In this document: piece after piece, positions 7,082 to 15,575 of the stretch
How the letters are laid out: every line of letters starts with the position of its first letter
Numbering within the stretch: the first letter of the stretch is position 1
Source: a bacterium
GTDB lineage: Bacteria > Chloroflexota > Dormibacteria > Aeolococcales > Bog-877
Direction: 5' to 3'
Assembly (NCBI GenBank): GCA_021802045.1
Contig: JAKABB010000016.1
Location: 1-37,984, forward strand
Length of the DNA: 37,984 nt
Notes under the pieces: generated by a model
Databases searched by the model: none
Seen by the model: only the letters and a program-made list of their open reading frames with translations
What the model was told of the DNA's origin: nothing
Translations under genes and position numbers: made by a program

Positions 7082-8398
7082 CTACTTGTAGCTCTGCCAG
7101 TCCGATCCCCGTTGCCCGGCCGGGAGACTGCTCCAAGCCTGCCGCAGCTTGCGCGCGGCCGCGGCCGCGGAGAGCTGGCCGGCCAGGAATGCCGGCAGCA
7201 CGGTGCTCCCGGCGTTGACCACGTTGGGCTGGACCACGTTGTCGAGCATCGGGTACTTGGTCATGCCCTGCTGGGCCGCGAACGCCAGCATCTGCTGGCT
7301 GGCGGGGTTGCTGGTGCTGACTCCCCGCACGTCCGAGATGAGGCCGGTGGAGGTGACGATCGCCCCCGCCGCCGGGGTGGTGAGGAATTGCAGGAACTGG
7401 GCGGCCGCCGCCTTGTGGCTCGAGTAGCTGGTCATCGCGAACCCGTCGCCGGGGTACTGGACCACGCCCCGCACCGGGGTGTTGGAGAAGGGGGGCACGA
7501 ACACCCCCAGGTTGCTGCCCATGGCCTTGGAGAGAAGGGCCAGGTCCCAGTTGCCCTTGATCATCATGGCCGCCTTGCCCTGCTCGAACGCGGCCAGGGA
7601 GTTGATGGCGCTCACCACGTTGCGGTTGGTGTAGCCGTCGGCGTAGAGGGAGTGCCACTTGGCCAGCTGCGCGGTGACGATGGGGCTGGTCCAGGGGATC
7701 TGGCCGCTGTACAGCTGCTGCCACTGGGACAGGGAGAGGGCGCCGATCATCATGTAGCTCATGTCGTACCAGGGGTAGAACTCCGAGCCCAGGCTCTGTG
7801 AGCCGCTGCCGTAGTAGAGGCAGGTGATGTGGGCCGCCTTGAACCTCTGGCAGTCCGAGAAGAGCTGGCTCCAGGTCTGGGGGACCTGGGTGATGCCGGC
7901 CCGGTGGAAGAGGGCCTTGTTGTAGAAGCCGATGTAGAACTGGTCCTCCAGCGGGATCACGTACGGCCCGCTGGCGGCGTTGAAGCCCTGGGCCGTCCAG
8001 CGCAGGCCCTGCATGCGGGCCAGGTCGCTGGCGGGGACCCAGGACTTCAGGTTCTGGAGGAAACTGCGGTACTGCAGCGTGAAGAGACCGGTCCACATCA
8101 CCGCCAGGTCCGGGCCGGTGTGGGAGATGGCGGCCGCCTGGAGCAGCGCGAAGTAGTTGCTCGCCGGCTGGCTGATGTCGGTGATGGTGATGTTGGGGTG
8201 GAGCTTCTCGAAGGCCTTGATCAGGGCGGCGGTGGCGGTGGCGTTGGCCTCGCTGCCGTAGTTCTGCCACAGGGTGAGGTGCACGGGGGCCGGTTTCCCG
8301 CCGCTGGTCGGGGCCGGGCTGGCGCCGCACGCCGTGACCAGCAGGGCCAGCGCGAGGAGCGCGCCGCCGAGCGCGGCGCCTCGCTTGGGGACTCTCAT
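7082..8398 (-). CDS. Sugar ABC transporter substrate-binding lipoprotein (CUT1)
   Basis: 438 residues. The first 24 residues are a lipoprotein signal (MRVPKRG, hydrophobic core, then the lipobox LVTAC with Cys ~24). The mature part starts VHLTLWQNYGSEAN and has the usual family-1 features: AFEKLHPNITITDI, GPDLAVMWTGLF, a FYNKALFHRAGI strand, WDLALLSKAMG and FAMTSYSSHKAAAAQFLQFL. It would bind a sugar or oligosaccharide outside the membrane and deliver it to the two permeases downstream. ATG 8398 is supported by AGGAG 7 nt before it and by the signal peptide; the frame is open further upstream but not coding. The substrate cannot be told. Confidence 0.9.
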   Translation of the reverse strand: MRVPKRGAALGGALLALALLVTACGASPAPTSGGKPAPVHLTLWQNYGSEANATATAALIKAFEKLHPNITITDISQPASNYFALLQAAAISHTGPDLAVMWTGLFTLQYRSFLQNLKSWVPASDLARMQGLRWTAQGFNAASGPYVIPLEDQFYIGFYNKALFHRAGITQVPQTWSQLFSDCQRFKAAHITCLYYGSGSQSLGSEFYPWYDMSYMMIGALSLSQWQQLYSGQIPWTSPIVTAQLAKWHSLYADGYTNRNVVSAINSLAAFEQGKAAMMIKGNWDLALLSKAMGSNLGVFVPPFSNTPVRGVVQYPGDGFAMTSYSSHKAAAAQFLQFLTTPAAGAIVTSTGLISDVRGVSTSNPASQQMLAFAAQQGMTKYPMLDNVVQPNVVNAGSTVLPAFLAGQLSAAAAARKLRQAWSSLPAGQRGSDWQSYK

Positions 8399-8602
8399 GG
8401 TTCGCTCCTTGTGTGCGTCGGGCAGACCCCGCCCGCCGGCTCGGCCGGCGCGGGTCGGATCTGATGGGGTGCTGGACGGGACGCCTGGTGGCGGATGGGG
8501 CGGCTCAAGATAGCCGGGTCGCCCCGCCCTGACGCGGGACCGGCCGCCTGACGGTCGTGGTGGTGGCTCCTGCTTGAGGGGGACGAGAACCCCCGGCGGG
8601 AC

Positions 8603-8620
8603 GGCGGCCGGCCGGCCGCC
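8603..8620. repeat. 18-bp perfect palindrome in the leader of the sugar ABC operon
   Basis: A self-complementary GC-only sequence (GGCGGCCG joined to its mirror) lies about 200 nt before the binding-protein ATG, inside the predicted untranslated leader. It might be a leader hairpin. In DNA this GC-rich it may also be chance. Confidence 0.3.
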
Positions 8621-8810
8621 CGGGGCGCGAAGGTTGCCGGTCGAGGGGAGGAGGCCCGGTACCGCTGCGCGGCGTGCCCAGGAGGCGGCCCCCCGACCTG
8701 CCAGCTTCCTGGTCCGCCGCCGCTGGTCCACCCGCCGCCCTCTGCGTCCGGTGGGACCTTGCCGTCGTTCGGTAGCGCCGAATTGGGTTCCACGCAGCTC
8801 TACAGATGGG

Positions 8811-8870
8811 AGAATAGGCGCGCTCAACGTGACTGTCAACAGCCGCGTGGCGTTCTTGTTGTGGCGTTCT
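8811..8870 (-). promoter_or_regulatory. Sigma-70-type promoter with tandem repeats, upstream of the sugar ABC operon
   Basis: On the minus strand TTGACA (8839-8834), a 17-nt spacer and TATTCT (8816-8811) form the best promoter in the window. Directly upstream of the -35 are two exact copies of GTGGCGTTCT (plus-strand 8847-8856 and 8861-8870), spaced 14 bp, in a position typical of activator or regulator binding. Transcription would start near 8804, giving about 400 nt of leader before the ATG at 8398. A second weaker -10, TATCTT, lies near 8507-8512. The gene-free stretch 8399-8978 otherwise holds only the palindrome at 8603. Confidence 0.55.
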
Positions 8871-8978
8871 GCCGCCTGGCCTTCGCGGCGCGGGAGCAGG
8901 GTGGACGAGCCGACCGCGGTGCCGCGACCCCGAACGCCGTGACGGGCTGGGCCGCAGCGGCGCCAGCGGCCCGTGGGC

Positions 8979-9482
8979 TCAGGGCCCGGAGGTGCTCCCG
9001 TCGAGCAGGCCCGCCGTCACCGCCAGCTCCCGGTAGCTGCGGCCCGTGCCCGGGTGATGCCAGGCGGGGGCCACCAGCGCCAGGCCGCGCAGGGCGAAGG
9101 GGCGCTCGAGGACGGCGGGGTGGGGCAGGCGCAGCTGGTCGGTGTCACGGGTCAGCGCCCCGCAGGCGAGGACGTCGACGTCGAGGGTCCGGGGGCCGTG
9201 GGGCACGCCCCGCCGGCGGCCGGCGCTGGCCTCCGCCTGCTGGGCCAGGCGGAGCCAGTCCTCGGGCGTGGCCAGGCCGACCGCGCGCACCACCTGGTCG
9301 AGGAAGTCGGGCTGGGCGAGCGGCCCGACCGCGCGGGTGTGCCACCGCGGGCTGCTGGCGACGATGGTCGCGCCGCCCGCCACCAGCGCCGCCCACCCGC
9401 GGTCCAGCCACCGCTCGCGCGGGGGCAGGTTGCTGCCCAGGCTGAGGACCGCCTCGCTGTCGCCGCGGCCGGCAGCGGTCAC
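8979..9482 (-). CDS. folK: 2-amino-4-hydroxy-6-hydroxymethyldihydropteridine pyrophosphokinase
   Basis: 167 residues, the usual FolK length. It transfers pyrophosphate from ATP to the pterin alcohol, the step before dihydropteroate synthase in folate synthesis. Family motifs are clear: LSLGSNLPPRERWL (usual 'SLGSNLGdr'), SSPRWHTRAVGPLAQPDFLDQV ('S.~yeT.P.G..~Q~~FlN'), and GPRTLDVDVLA ('GPRtlDlDil') with the metal-binding Asp pair, then LRLPHPAVLERPFAL ('L.lPHP...~R.FvL'). It overlaps the folP stop by ATGA and so is translated with it. No folB gene sits between them, unlike many folate operons. Confidence 0.95.
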   Translation of the reverse strand: MTAAGRGDSEAVLSLGSNLPPRERWLDRGWAALVAGGATIVASSPRWHTRAVGPLAQPDFLDQVVRAVGLATPEDWLRLAQQAEASAGRRRGVPHGPRTLDVDVLACGALTRDTDQLRLPHPAVLERPFALRGLALVAPAWHHPGTGRSYRELAVTAGLLDGSTSGP

Positions 9483-10684
9483 CCGGGCGTGGGGTCGAGG
9501 GGCCGGCCCCGAACGACGGCGTCGGTGACCCGGCTGACGTCGCGCATCGCGGCCACGTCGTGGACCCGCACGATGTCCGCCCCCGCCGCGATCGCCAAGG
9601 CCACGGTCGCGGCGGTGCCGTGGAGCCGCTCCGTCGCCGGCCGGCCGCCGAGGATGCGCCCGATGGTCGACTTCCGCGAGGTGCCGACCAGCAGCGGGCG
9701 ACCGAGCACCCGCAGGTCCCGAAGCCGGCGCAGCAGCGCCAGGTTCTGGGTCGCGTCCTTGCCGAAGCCGAAGCCGGGGTCGACCACGCAGCGGTCGGCG
9801 GAGAGCCCGGCGGCGCCGGCCACCTCCAGGGAGCGGCGCAGGTCGCGCAGGACGTCACCGACCAGGTCCTGGTACTCGGTCCCCGCCTGGTTGTGCATGC
9901 AGATGACCGCCGCGTCGGCCGCGGCCGCGACCGATGCCATCTCCGGGTCGCGGCGCAGGCCCCAGACGTCGTTGATGCACACCGCGCCCGCCTCCAGCGC
10001 GGCCCGGGCCACCGCCGCCTTGGAGGTGTCGACGCTGATCGGCACCCCCAGGGCGGGGGCCAGGGCGCGGACGGCCGGGACCACTCGGCGCAACTCCTCC
10101 GCGACCGGGACCGGCTCGTGCCCGGGCCGTGTGCTCTCCCCGCCGACATCGAGGGCGTCCGCGCCGGCGGCGACCAGGGCCTCCGCCCGGGCCTGGACCC
10201 GGGCCAGGTCGTCCCCGACTCCGTCGCCGCTGAAGGAGTCCGGGGTCACGTTGAGGATGCCGAGCACGTAGGTCCGGCGCCCGAAGGCCCAGGTGTGAGG
10301 CCCGAGCCGGAGCGGCGCCGGCGGCTGGACCGCGGCCAGGAGGCCGGCCTCCAGGGTTCGGGCCAGGTCGACGATGCGGGGCTGGTCGGAGAAGGCGCGC
10401 AGACCGGCCGGGATGCCGGCGACCGCGTTCCGTGGGCCCAGGACCAGGCAGCGGTTGCCCTCCGGGTTCGGCACCGCCAGCGCCCCGCCGCGGGCCGCGA
10501 CCCGCGCCACCACTCGGGCCTGGTCGATGGCGAGGTCCTCCAGCAGCACCGCGCTCATGACTCCCCGTCGCATGGCCAGGTCGCCGGCCGCCGGGTCCAC
10601 CGCCATGAGGGCCGCGTGCAGGTCGGCATCGGAGCCGGTGTCGACGAGGCGGACGTTGTGCCGGACGGCGGCCGCTTCGGGCAT
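9479..10684 (-). CDS. folP: Dihydropteroate synthase, long form
   Basis: 401 residues, about 120 more than the classical enzyme. The core starts with RTYVLGILNVTPDSFSGDG, the signature of DHPS, followed by DVGGESTRPG, VPISVDTSKA, CINDVWG and DPGFGFGKD, and ends at IVRVHDVAAMRDVSR. It condenses the pterin pyrophosphate with p-aminobenzoate. The extra N-terminal ~115 residues form a separate domain (ARGGALAVPNPEGNRCLVLGP), as in the extended DHPS of some thermophiles and Chloroflexota-like bacteria (recalled family knowledge). ATG 10684 has no Shine-Dalgarno; a weak CACACT lies 6 nt before it, so it may be leaderless. It is coupled to folK. Confidence 0.93.
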   Translation of the reverse strand: MPEAAAVRHNVRLVDTGSDADLHAALMAVDPAAGDLAMRRGVMSAVLLEDLAIDQARVVARVAARGGALAVPNPEGNRCLVLGPRNAVAGIPAGLRAFSDQPRIVDLARTLEAGLLAAVQPPAPLRLGPHTWAFGRRTYVLGILNVTPDSFSGDGVGDDLARVQARAEALVAAGADALDVGGESTRPGHEPVPVAEELRRVVPAVRALAPALGVPISVDTSKAAVARAALEAGAVCINDVWGLRRDPEMASVAAAADAAVICMHNQAGTEYQDLVGDVLRDLRRSLEVAGAAGLSADRCVVDPGFGFGKDATQNLALLRRLRDLRVLGRPLLVGTSRKSTIGRILGGRPATERLHGTAATVALAIAAGADIVRVHDVAAMRDVSRVTDAVVRGRPLDPTPG

Positions 10685-10793
10685 CGGAACAGTGTGACGG
10701 GCACGGCGCGGCCCCCGGCCCCGCCCCCTGGCGCCGATCCGGGGTGGAGCTGGTGCCCGGCCGGTCGGTCGCCGAGCCCATGCGCCGGCTCCG

Positions 10794-10799
10794 TAGAAT
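10794..10799 (+). promoter_or_regulatory. -10 element (TAGAAT) upstream of the EF-G paralogue
   Basis: TAGAAT lies in the 200-bp gap between folP (leftwards) and the EF-G-like gene (rightwards). It would start transcription about 80 nt before the ATG at 10885. No good -35 is seen. The gene itself has GGAGG 10 nt before its ATG. Confidence 0.3.
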
Positions 10800-10884
10800 G
10801 GCGCGCGGGCCGCCTTCACCAGCGCCCGGGGCGCGAGCACCGCGGTGGGGTCGAGCGGTCGAGGTCGCCGGAGGGTAGTGCGCC

Positions 10885-12969
10885 ATGGCCGAAGCCACCC
10901 GAGACCGTCTGCGAAGCGTCGCCATCCTGGGGCACAGCCACGATGGCAAGACGACGCTCGCCGAGTCGCTCTGCTTTGCCGCCGGGGCGGTGGCGCGGCT
11001 GGGCTCGACCGACCAGGGCACGGCGCTCCTGGACTTCGAGCCCGAGGAGCAGCGGCGGCACATCTCGGTCAGCCTGGGGATCGCCACCGTCGAGTGGGAC
11101 CAGCACCGCCTGACCCTGGTCGACGCGCCCGGCTTCCAGGACCTGGAGGGGGAGGTGCGCTGCGCCCTGCGGGCCGTCGACGGCGCGATCCTGGCCGTGG
11201 CCGCCGGCAGCGGCGCGCTGGCGGTGGGCACGGAGAGCGCCTGGGAACTGCTCCAGGGGGCCGGGCTGCCCCGGGTGGTGGTGGTCACCAAGCTCGACAA
11301 GGAGCACGCGGACTTCGGGGCCACCCTGGCGGCGCTGCGCCAGCGGCTGACGCCCCGCCCGGTCGCGGTCCACCTGCCCATCGGCCAGGAGCACGACTTC
11401 CGGGGGGTGGCGGACCTGGTGTCGGGCCAGGCCCTGGGCTTCGACGAGCGCGGTCGCGCGACTCCCCTAGAGTGCCCGGGCGAGCTGGAGGCGGAGCGCC
11501 AGCGGCTGCGCCAGGAGCTGATCGAGGCGGTGGCCGAGACGGATGACGGCCTCCTGGAGCGGTACCTGGAGGGCCAGGAGCCCTCCCCGGAGGAGCTGGT
11601 CCGGGCGCTGGCGGCCGGCACCCGGGCCGGGACCCTGGTGCCGGTCCTGGCGGCGGCCCCGCTCCGCGGCTTCGGCGCCGCCGCGCTCCTGGACGCCGTC
11701 ATCCGCTTCCTGCCCCCACCCGAGCGCCTGCTGCCGGCCGGGTCCGACGGCGAGGAGCCCCCGGCGTCGGACCCGGCGCGCGCTCCGGTGGTCTTCGTCT
11801 TCAAGACCACCGCCGACCCTTTCGGCAAGATCTCCTACTTCCGGGTCCTGGACGGCACGGTGCGGGCCGACGCCCATCTCCACAACCCGCGCACCGGCCA
11901 GGACGAGCGGCTGGTGCGCCCGGCGCGGCCCAAGGGCAAGGCCCTGGAGCCGGCCGAGTCCCTGGGGCCTGGGGAGATCGGGGCCGCGACCAAACTCCTC
12001 CACACCGGGACCGGCGACACCCTGGGGCCCAAGGACGCGACCGCGCTCCTGCCGGCCATCGACCTGCCCCCGACCGGGTACACGATGGCCGTGCGGCCGA
12101 AGACCAAAGGGGACGAGGAGAAGATCCACGCCGGGCTGGCCCGCCTGCTGGAGGAGGACCCCACGCTGCGCTCGGAGCGGGACCCGGTGACCCACGAGAC
12201 GCTGCTGCACGGCCTGGGGGATGTCCACCTCGACGTCACGGTGGAGAAGCTGAAGCGCAAGGCCCAGGTGGAGGCCGTGCTCAGCACCCCCCAGATCCCC
12301 TACCAGGAGACGGTCCGGGGCAGCGCGCGGCAGCAGCACAAGTACAAGAAGCAGTCAGGGGGCGCGGGCCTCTACGGGGACTGCACGCTGGAGATCGAGC
12401 CGCTGCCGCGCGGCGGCGGCTACGAGTGGGAGGACAAGATCTTCGGCGGCTCCATCCCCAACCAGTTCCGCCCGTCGGTGGAGAAGGGCGTGCGGCAGGC
12501 CATGGAGCAGGGAGTGCTGGCTGGCTACCCTGTGGTGGACGTCAGGGTCCGGCTGGTGGACGGCTCCACGCACCCGGTGGACGGCAAGGACATCGCCTTC
12601 CAGCTGGCGGGGGCGATGGCCATGCGCGAGGCCGTGGAGAAGGCCGGCCCGTACCTGCTGGAGCCGATCATGGATGTCGACATCGTGGTCCCGGAGGCCA
12701 CGATGGGCGATGTCATCGCCCACCTGAACAGCCGGCGTGGTCGTGTCGGGGGCATGACCTCCATGGGCGCCGGGCTGCAGCGGGTGACCGCCCACGCCCC
12801 GCTGGCGGAGATGTACCGCTTCCCCATCGAGCTGCGGGCGATGACCCAGGGCCGGGGCCGCTACACCATGAGCTTTGGCCACTACGAGGAGGTCCCCGCC
12901 GCGGCCGCCCAGGCCGTCATCGCGGCCCGCAAGGAGGTCATGCACGCCCGCGAGCCCGCGGGCGCCTGA
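10885..12969 (+). CDS. Elongation factor G paralogue (EF-G-like GTPase)
   Basis: 694 residues with the full EF-G layout: GTPase domain, domain II (VVFVFKTTADPFGKISYFRV), domain III-IV (QSGGAGLYGDCTLEIEP, GGSIPNQFRPSVEKGV, and GRVGGMTSMG in the domain V region). The nucleotide motifs diverge: G1 is GHSHDGKTT (16-24), G3 is DAPGF (80-84) where canonical EF-G has DTPGH, and G4 is TKLDKE (135-140) rather than NKMD. The His replaced by Phe is the residue that positions the attacking water in canonical translocases. This fits the EF-G-like paralogue group, whose members may have slow GTPase or non-translocation roles (inference). It stands alone, convergent with the ROK gene. Confidence 0.85.
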   Translation: MAEATRDRLRSVAILGHSHDGKTTLAESLCFAAGAVARLGSTDQGTALLDFEPEEQRRHISVSLGIATVEWDQHRLTLVDAPGFQDLEGEVRCALRAVDGAILAVAAGSGALAVGTESAWELLQGAGLPRVVVVTKLDKEHADFGATLAALRQRLTPRPVAVHLPIGQEHDFRGVADLVSGQALGFDERGRATPLECPGELEAERQRLRQELIEAVAETDDGLLERYLEGQEPSPEELVRALAAGTRAGTLVPVLAAAPLRGFGAAALLDAVIRFLPPPERLLPAGSDGEEPPASDPARAPVVFVFKTTADPFGKISYFRVLDGTVRADAHLHNPRTGQDERLVRPARPKGKALEPAESLGPGEIGAATKLLHTGTGDTLGPKDATALLPAIDLPPTGYTMAVRPKTKGDEEKIHAGLARLLEEDPTLRSERDPVTHETLLHGLGDVHLDVTVEKLKRKAQVEAVLSTPQIPYQETVRGSARQQHKYKKQSGGAGLYGDCTLEIEPLPRGGGYEWEDKIFGGSIPNQFRPSVEKGVRQAMEQGVLAGYPVVDVRVRLVDGSTHPVDGKDIAFQLAGAMAMREAVEKAGPYLLEPIMDVDIVVPEATMGDVIAHLNSRRGRVGGMTSMGAGLQRVTAHAPLAEMYRFPIELRAMTQGRGRYTMSFGHYEEVPAAAAQAVIAARKEVMHAREPAGA

Positions 12970-13015
12970 AGCCCACCCCCCGGGCCGGGCGAGCCCGTGG
13001 GGCGGCGGCCGGGGG

Positions 13016-14236
13016 TCACGGGCCGGCGGGCGGGGGCCCGTGCGCGCTGCCGCGGGAGAAGATGCGTTCGCGGGCCTCGTCCAGGGCCGTGGCGATGGCT
13101 CCCTGGAGGACCGCGTAGTCGCCGAGGCGGGACACCTCCAGGCGGGGCTGGAACGGAGAGATCCGGCTCAGCTCGGCGGCCAGCGGCTCGACCAGCAGGT
13201 CGCCGTAGTAGCCGATGCCGCCCCCCAGGATGACCAGCTCGGGGTCGATCACCGGGACGACGCTGGCCAGGCCCAGGGCCAGCCGCCTGGCCTCCAGCTG
13301 CACCACCTCCAGGGCCGCGGGGTCCCCGCGCCGGGCGAGGGCGAAGACCGTCCTGGCACTGAGCGGCGCTCGCAGCCCCAGCTCGCGGGCGCTGCGGACG
13401 AGGGCCGCGGCCGCCACCGTCCCCTCGAAGGTCCCGCGGCGGCGATTCGCGGAGTCGTGGGGGTCGCCGCCGCCCACCGGCAGGTAGCCGATCTCCCCGG
13501 CGGCGCCGGTCGCCCCGCGGTAGAGCCGGTGGTCGAGGATGAGGCCCATCCCCACGCCGGTCCCGACCCACAGGTAGACGAAGTTGGCGACGCCGCGGCC
13601 GCCACCGACCGCCTGCTCGCCCAGCGCGGCCAGGTTCACGTCGTTCTCGACGTTGACGGTGGTGCCCAGCTCCCGCCGCACGGCGTCGAGCAGGCCCAGC
13701 CGCCCCAGCCCGGGGAGGTTCGGGGTGAGCGCGACCCGGTCGCGGCGTGGCACGAACACCCCGGGCGTGCCCAGGGCGGCCTGGGTGACCTGGCCCCAGG
13801 CGATGCCGGCGTCCGCCGCCAGCCGGTGCGCGATCTGGCCGATCTGCGCCACCAGCCGGGGTGCCGCCCAGCCCCGCGTGCGCTCGTCGCGGCGGGCCAG
13901 GACCGCGCCGGAGATGTCGGCGATGGCGGCGCGGGTCCACTGGCGACCGACGTGGATGCCGACGACCCGGCCCGAGAGGGGATTGACCTCGTAGAGCGGC
14001 GCGCGCGGGCCGGGGCCGCCGCTCGTGCGCCCCGCTGGCCGCAGCAGGCCGGCGTCGACCAGACCGGTCAGCGCCAGGTACACGGTGGGCTTGGAGAGCC
14101 CGGTCCGGCTGACGACCTGGGAGGGGGCCATGGGCCCTGCCTTGTGGATGAGCTCAAGGACGGCCCGCTCGTTCATCGCCCGCAGCAGGCTGGGGGTGCC
14201 GGCGGTCGGTCGCTCGGCGATGGCTCTCCCCTGCAT
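13016..14236 (-). CDS. ROK-family transcriptional regulator (NagC/XylR type)
   Basis: 406 residues. A winged helix-turn-helix opens the protein (NERAVLELIHKAGPMAPSQV then GLSKPTVYLALTGLVDAGLL). The ROK sugar-binding domain follows: VVGIHVGRQWTRAAIADISG, GTPGVFV, VENDVNLAALGE, VYLWVGTGVGMGLI and GATGAAGEIGYLPV. The Cys-rich zinc motif normally found next (CxCGxxGCxE) is absent; the matching segment reads DPHDSANRRRGTFEGT. It is downstream of a GH4 gene on the same strand (55 nt gap) and next to a sugar-uptake operon, so it probably represses this locus in response to an imported sugar or its phosphate. ATG 14236 has GAGG close by; longer starts lack coding character. Confidence 0.88.
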   Translation of the reverse strand: MQGRAIAERPTAGTPSLLRAMNERAVLELIHKAGPMAPSQVVSRTGLSKPTVYLALTGLVDAGLLRPAGRTSGGPGPRAPLYEVNPLSGRVVGIHVGRQWTRAAIADISGAVLARRDERTRGWAAPRLVAQIGQIAHRLAADAGIAWGQVTQAALGTPGVFVPRRDRVALTPNLPGLGRLGLLDAVRRELGTTVNVENDVNLAALGEQAVGGGRGVANFVYLWVGTGVGMGLILDHRLYRGATGAAGEIGYLPVGGGDPHDSANRRRGTFEGTVAAAALVRSARELGLRAPLSARTVFALARRGDPAALEVVQLEARRLALGLASVVPVIDPELVILGGGIGYYGDLLVEPLAAELSRISPFQPRLEVSRLGDYAVLQGAIATALDEARERIFSRGSAHGPPPAGP

Positions 14237-14291
14237 CGACCTCAGTCCATGCCTGCTCCCGGCCGCCGCGGAGGGGCGCCCGGCTGGCCTC

Positions 14292-15575
14292 TCAAGGGTA
14301 GTCCGTGGGGAAGAAGCGTGGCAGGTTGGCTCGGCCGGCGGCGAGCAGGGCCTCCAGCAGCGGCGCCGCCGTCGCATAGTCGCGGACCAGGGGGTTGGCG
14401 AGCAGGGCCTTGAGCGCGAGGCGCCGGTCCCCGGTCACTGCCGCTCGCACCGTCAGGCGCTCGTACGCCTTGGCCTGGTGGACCAGGCCCATGAGCTCGG
14501 GAGCCAGGGGGGTGAGGGGCAGCGGGCGGGCCCCGGTGCGGCCGATCCGGGCCGGGACCTCGACCACGGCGTCGTCCGGCAGGCCGGGGAGGGCGCCGTC
14601 GTTGCGGCAGTTGACGACCTGGGTGTCGCCGGTGTCGGCCTGCAAGGAGGCCATCAGGCGGGCCGCGGCCAGGCTGTAGAAGGCGCCGCCGCGCTGCTCC
14701 AGGAGCCGCGGCTTCTCGCACAGCCCGGGGTCCCGGTAGAGCTCCAGCAGCTCCTGCTCGATCCGCAGGACCTCGTCAGCCCGGGTGGTCCCAGCCGCCC
14801 GCTGCTCCCGCACCACCTGATCGGTGAGGTAGTAGTAGCGCAGGTAGGACGAGGGCAGGGCCGCGAGCAGCCGGAGCAGCTCGCCGGGCAGCCCGACGGC
14901 AGCGCCCAGCTCGTCGGCGGCGGTCCGGAGCAGCTCGGGGAGGCGGTCCACGCCGTCGACCCGGACCGCGCGCTCCCAGGTCAGGTGGTTCAACCCGACA
15001 TGCTCCAGCTCCACCCGCTCCCACCCGATCCCCAAATGGTCGGCGAGCCGGCGCTGGAAGCCGATGGCGGAGTTGCACAGACCGATGGCGCGGTGGCCCT
15101 GGTCGAGCAGCGCCTGGCTCACGATCCCCACCGGGTTGGTGAAGTCGAGCAGCCAGGCGTCGCGGGCCGCCCGCCGGGCCGTCTCCTCGGCGATCTCCAG
15201 GACCAGGGGCACTGTGCGCAGGGCCTTGGCAAAGCCCCCGGGCCCCGTCGTCTCCTGGCCGACGCAGCCGAACTCCCCGGGCACGGTCTCGTCGAGCCGC
15301 CGGGCCTGCTGGCCGCCGACCCGAAGCTGGAGGACGACGTAGTCCGCCCCCTCCAGGGCCCGGTCGCGGTCGGTGGTCGGCTGCAGCCGACCGGGCCATC
15401 CCTGGTGGGTCAGGATCCGGCGGGCCAGCCCTCCCACCACCTGGAGGCGGTCCGGGTCAACGTCGAAGAGAACCAGCTCCTCGACCGGCAGGCGATCGGC
15501 GTGAGCCACCAGCCCCTCGACCAGCTCGGGGGTGTAGGTGCTTCCCGCACCGACCACCGCAATCTTGACCCCCAC
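14292..15575 (-). CDS. GH4 family glycosidase, 6-phospho-beta-glucosidase type
   Basis: 427 residues, normal GH4 length. The NAD-binding start reads KIAVVGAGSTYTPELVEGL, the classic 6-phospho-beta-glucosidase opening. QETTGPGGFAKALRT and DFTNPVGIVSQAL are family motifs. The Mn-binding Cys is C167 (GLCNS) and His is H197 (GLNHLTW), with YLRYYY (244-249) carrying the tyrosine that removes the C2 proton in this NAD-dependent redox mechanism. Substrates are usually disaccharide phosphates, but no PTS is present here. GTG start at 15575 without Shine-Dalgarno; TAGACT lies 9 nt before it. Divergent from the SIS gene and co-directional with the ROK gene. Confidence 0.9.
   Translation of the reverse strand: MGVKIAVVGAGSTYTPELVEGLVAHADRLPVEELVLFDVDPDRLQVVGGLARRILTHQGWPGRLQPTTDRDRALEGADYVVLQLRVGGQQARRLDETVPGEFGCVGQETTGPGGFAKALRTVPLVLEIAEETARRAARDAWLLDFTNPVGIVSQALLDQGHRAIGLCNSAIGFQRRLADHLGIGWERVELEHVGLNHLTWERAVRVDGVDRLPELLRTAADELGAAVGLPGELLRLLAALPSSYLRYYYLTDQVVREQRAAGTTRADEVLRIEQELLELYRDPGLCEKPRLLEQRGGAFYSLAAARLMASLQADTGDTQVVNCRNDGALPGLPDDAVVEVPARIGRTGARPLPLTPLAPELMGLVHQAKAYERLTVRAAVTGDRRLALKALLANPLVRDYATAAPLLEALLAAGRANLPRFFPTDYP

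Noticed and set aside
12970..13015. Terminator between the EF-G paralogue and the ROK gene
   Set aside because: The gap has short GGGC/GCCC complementarity but no clean stem longer than a few base pairs and no T-run.
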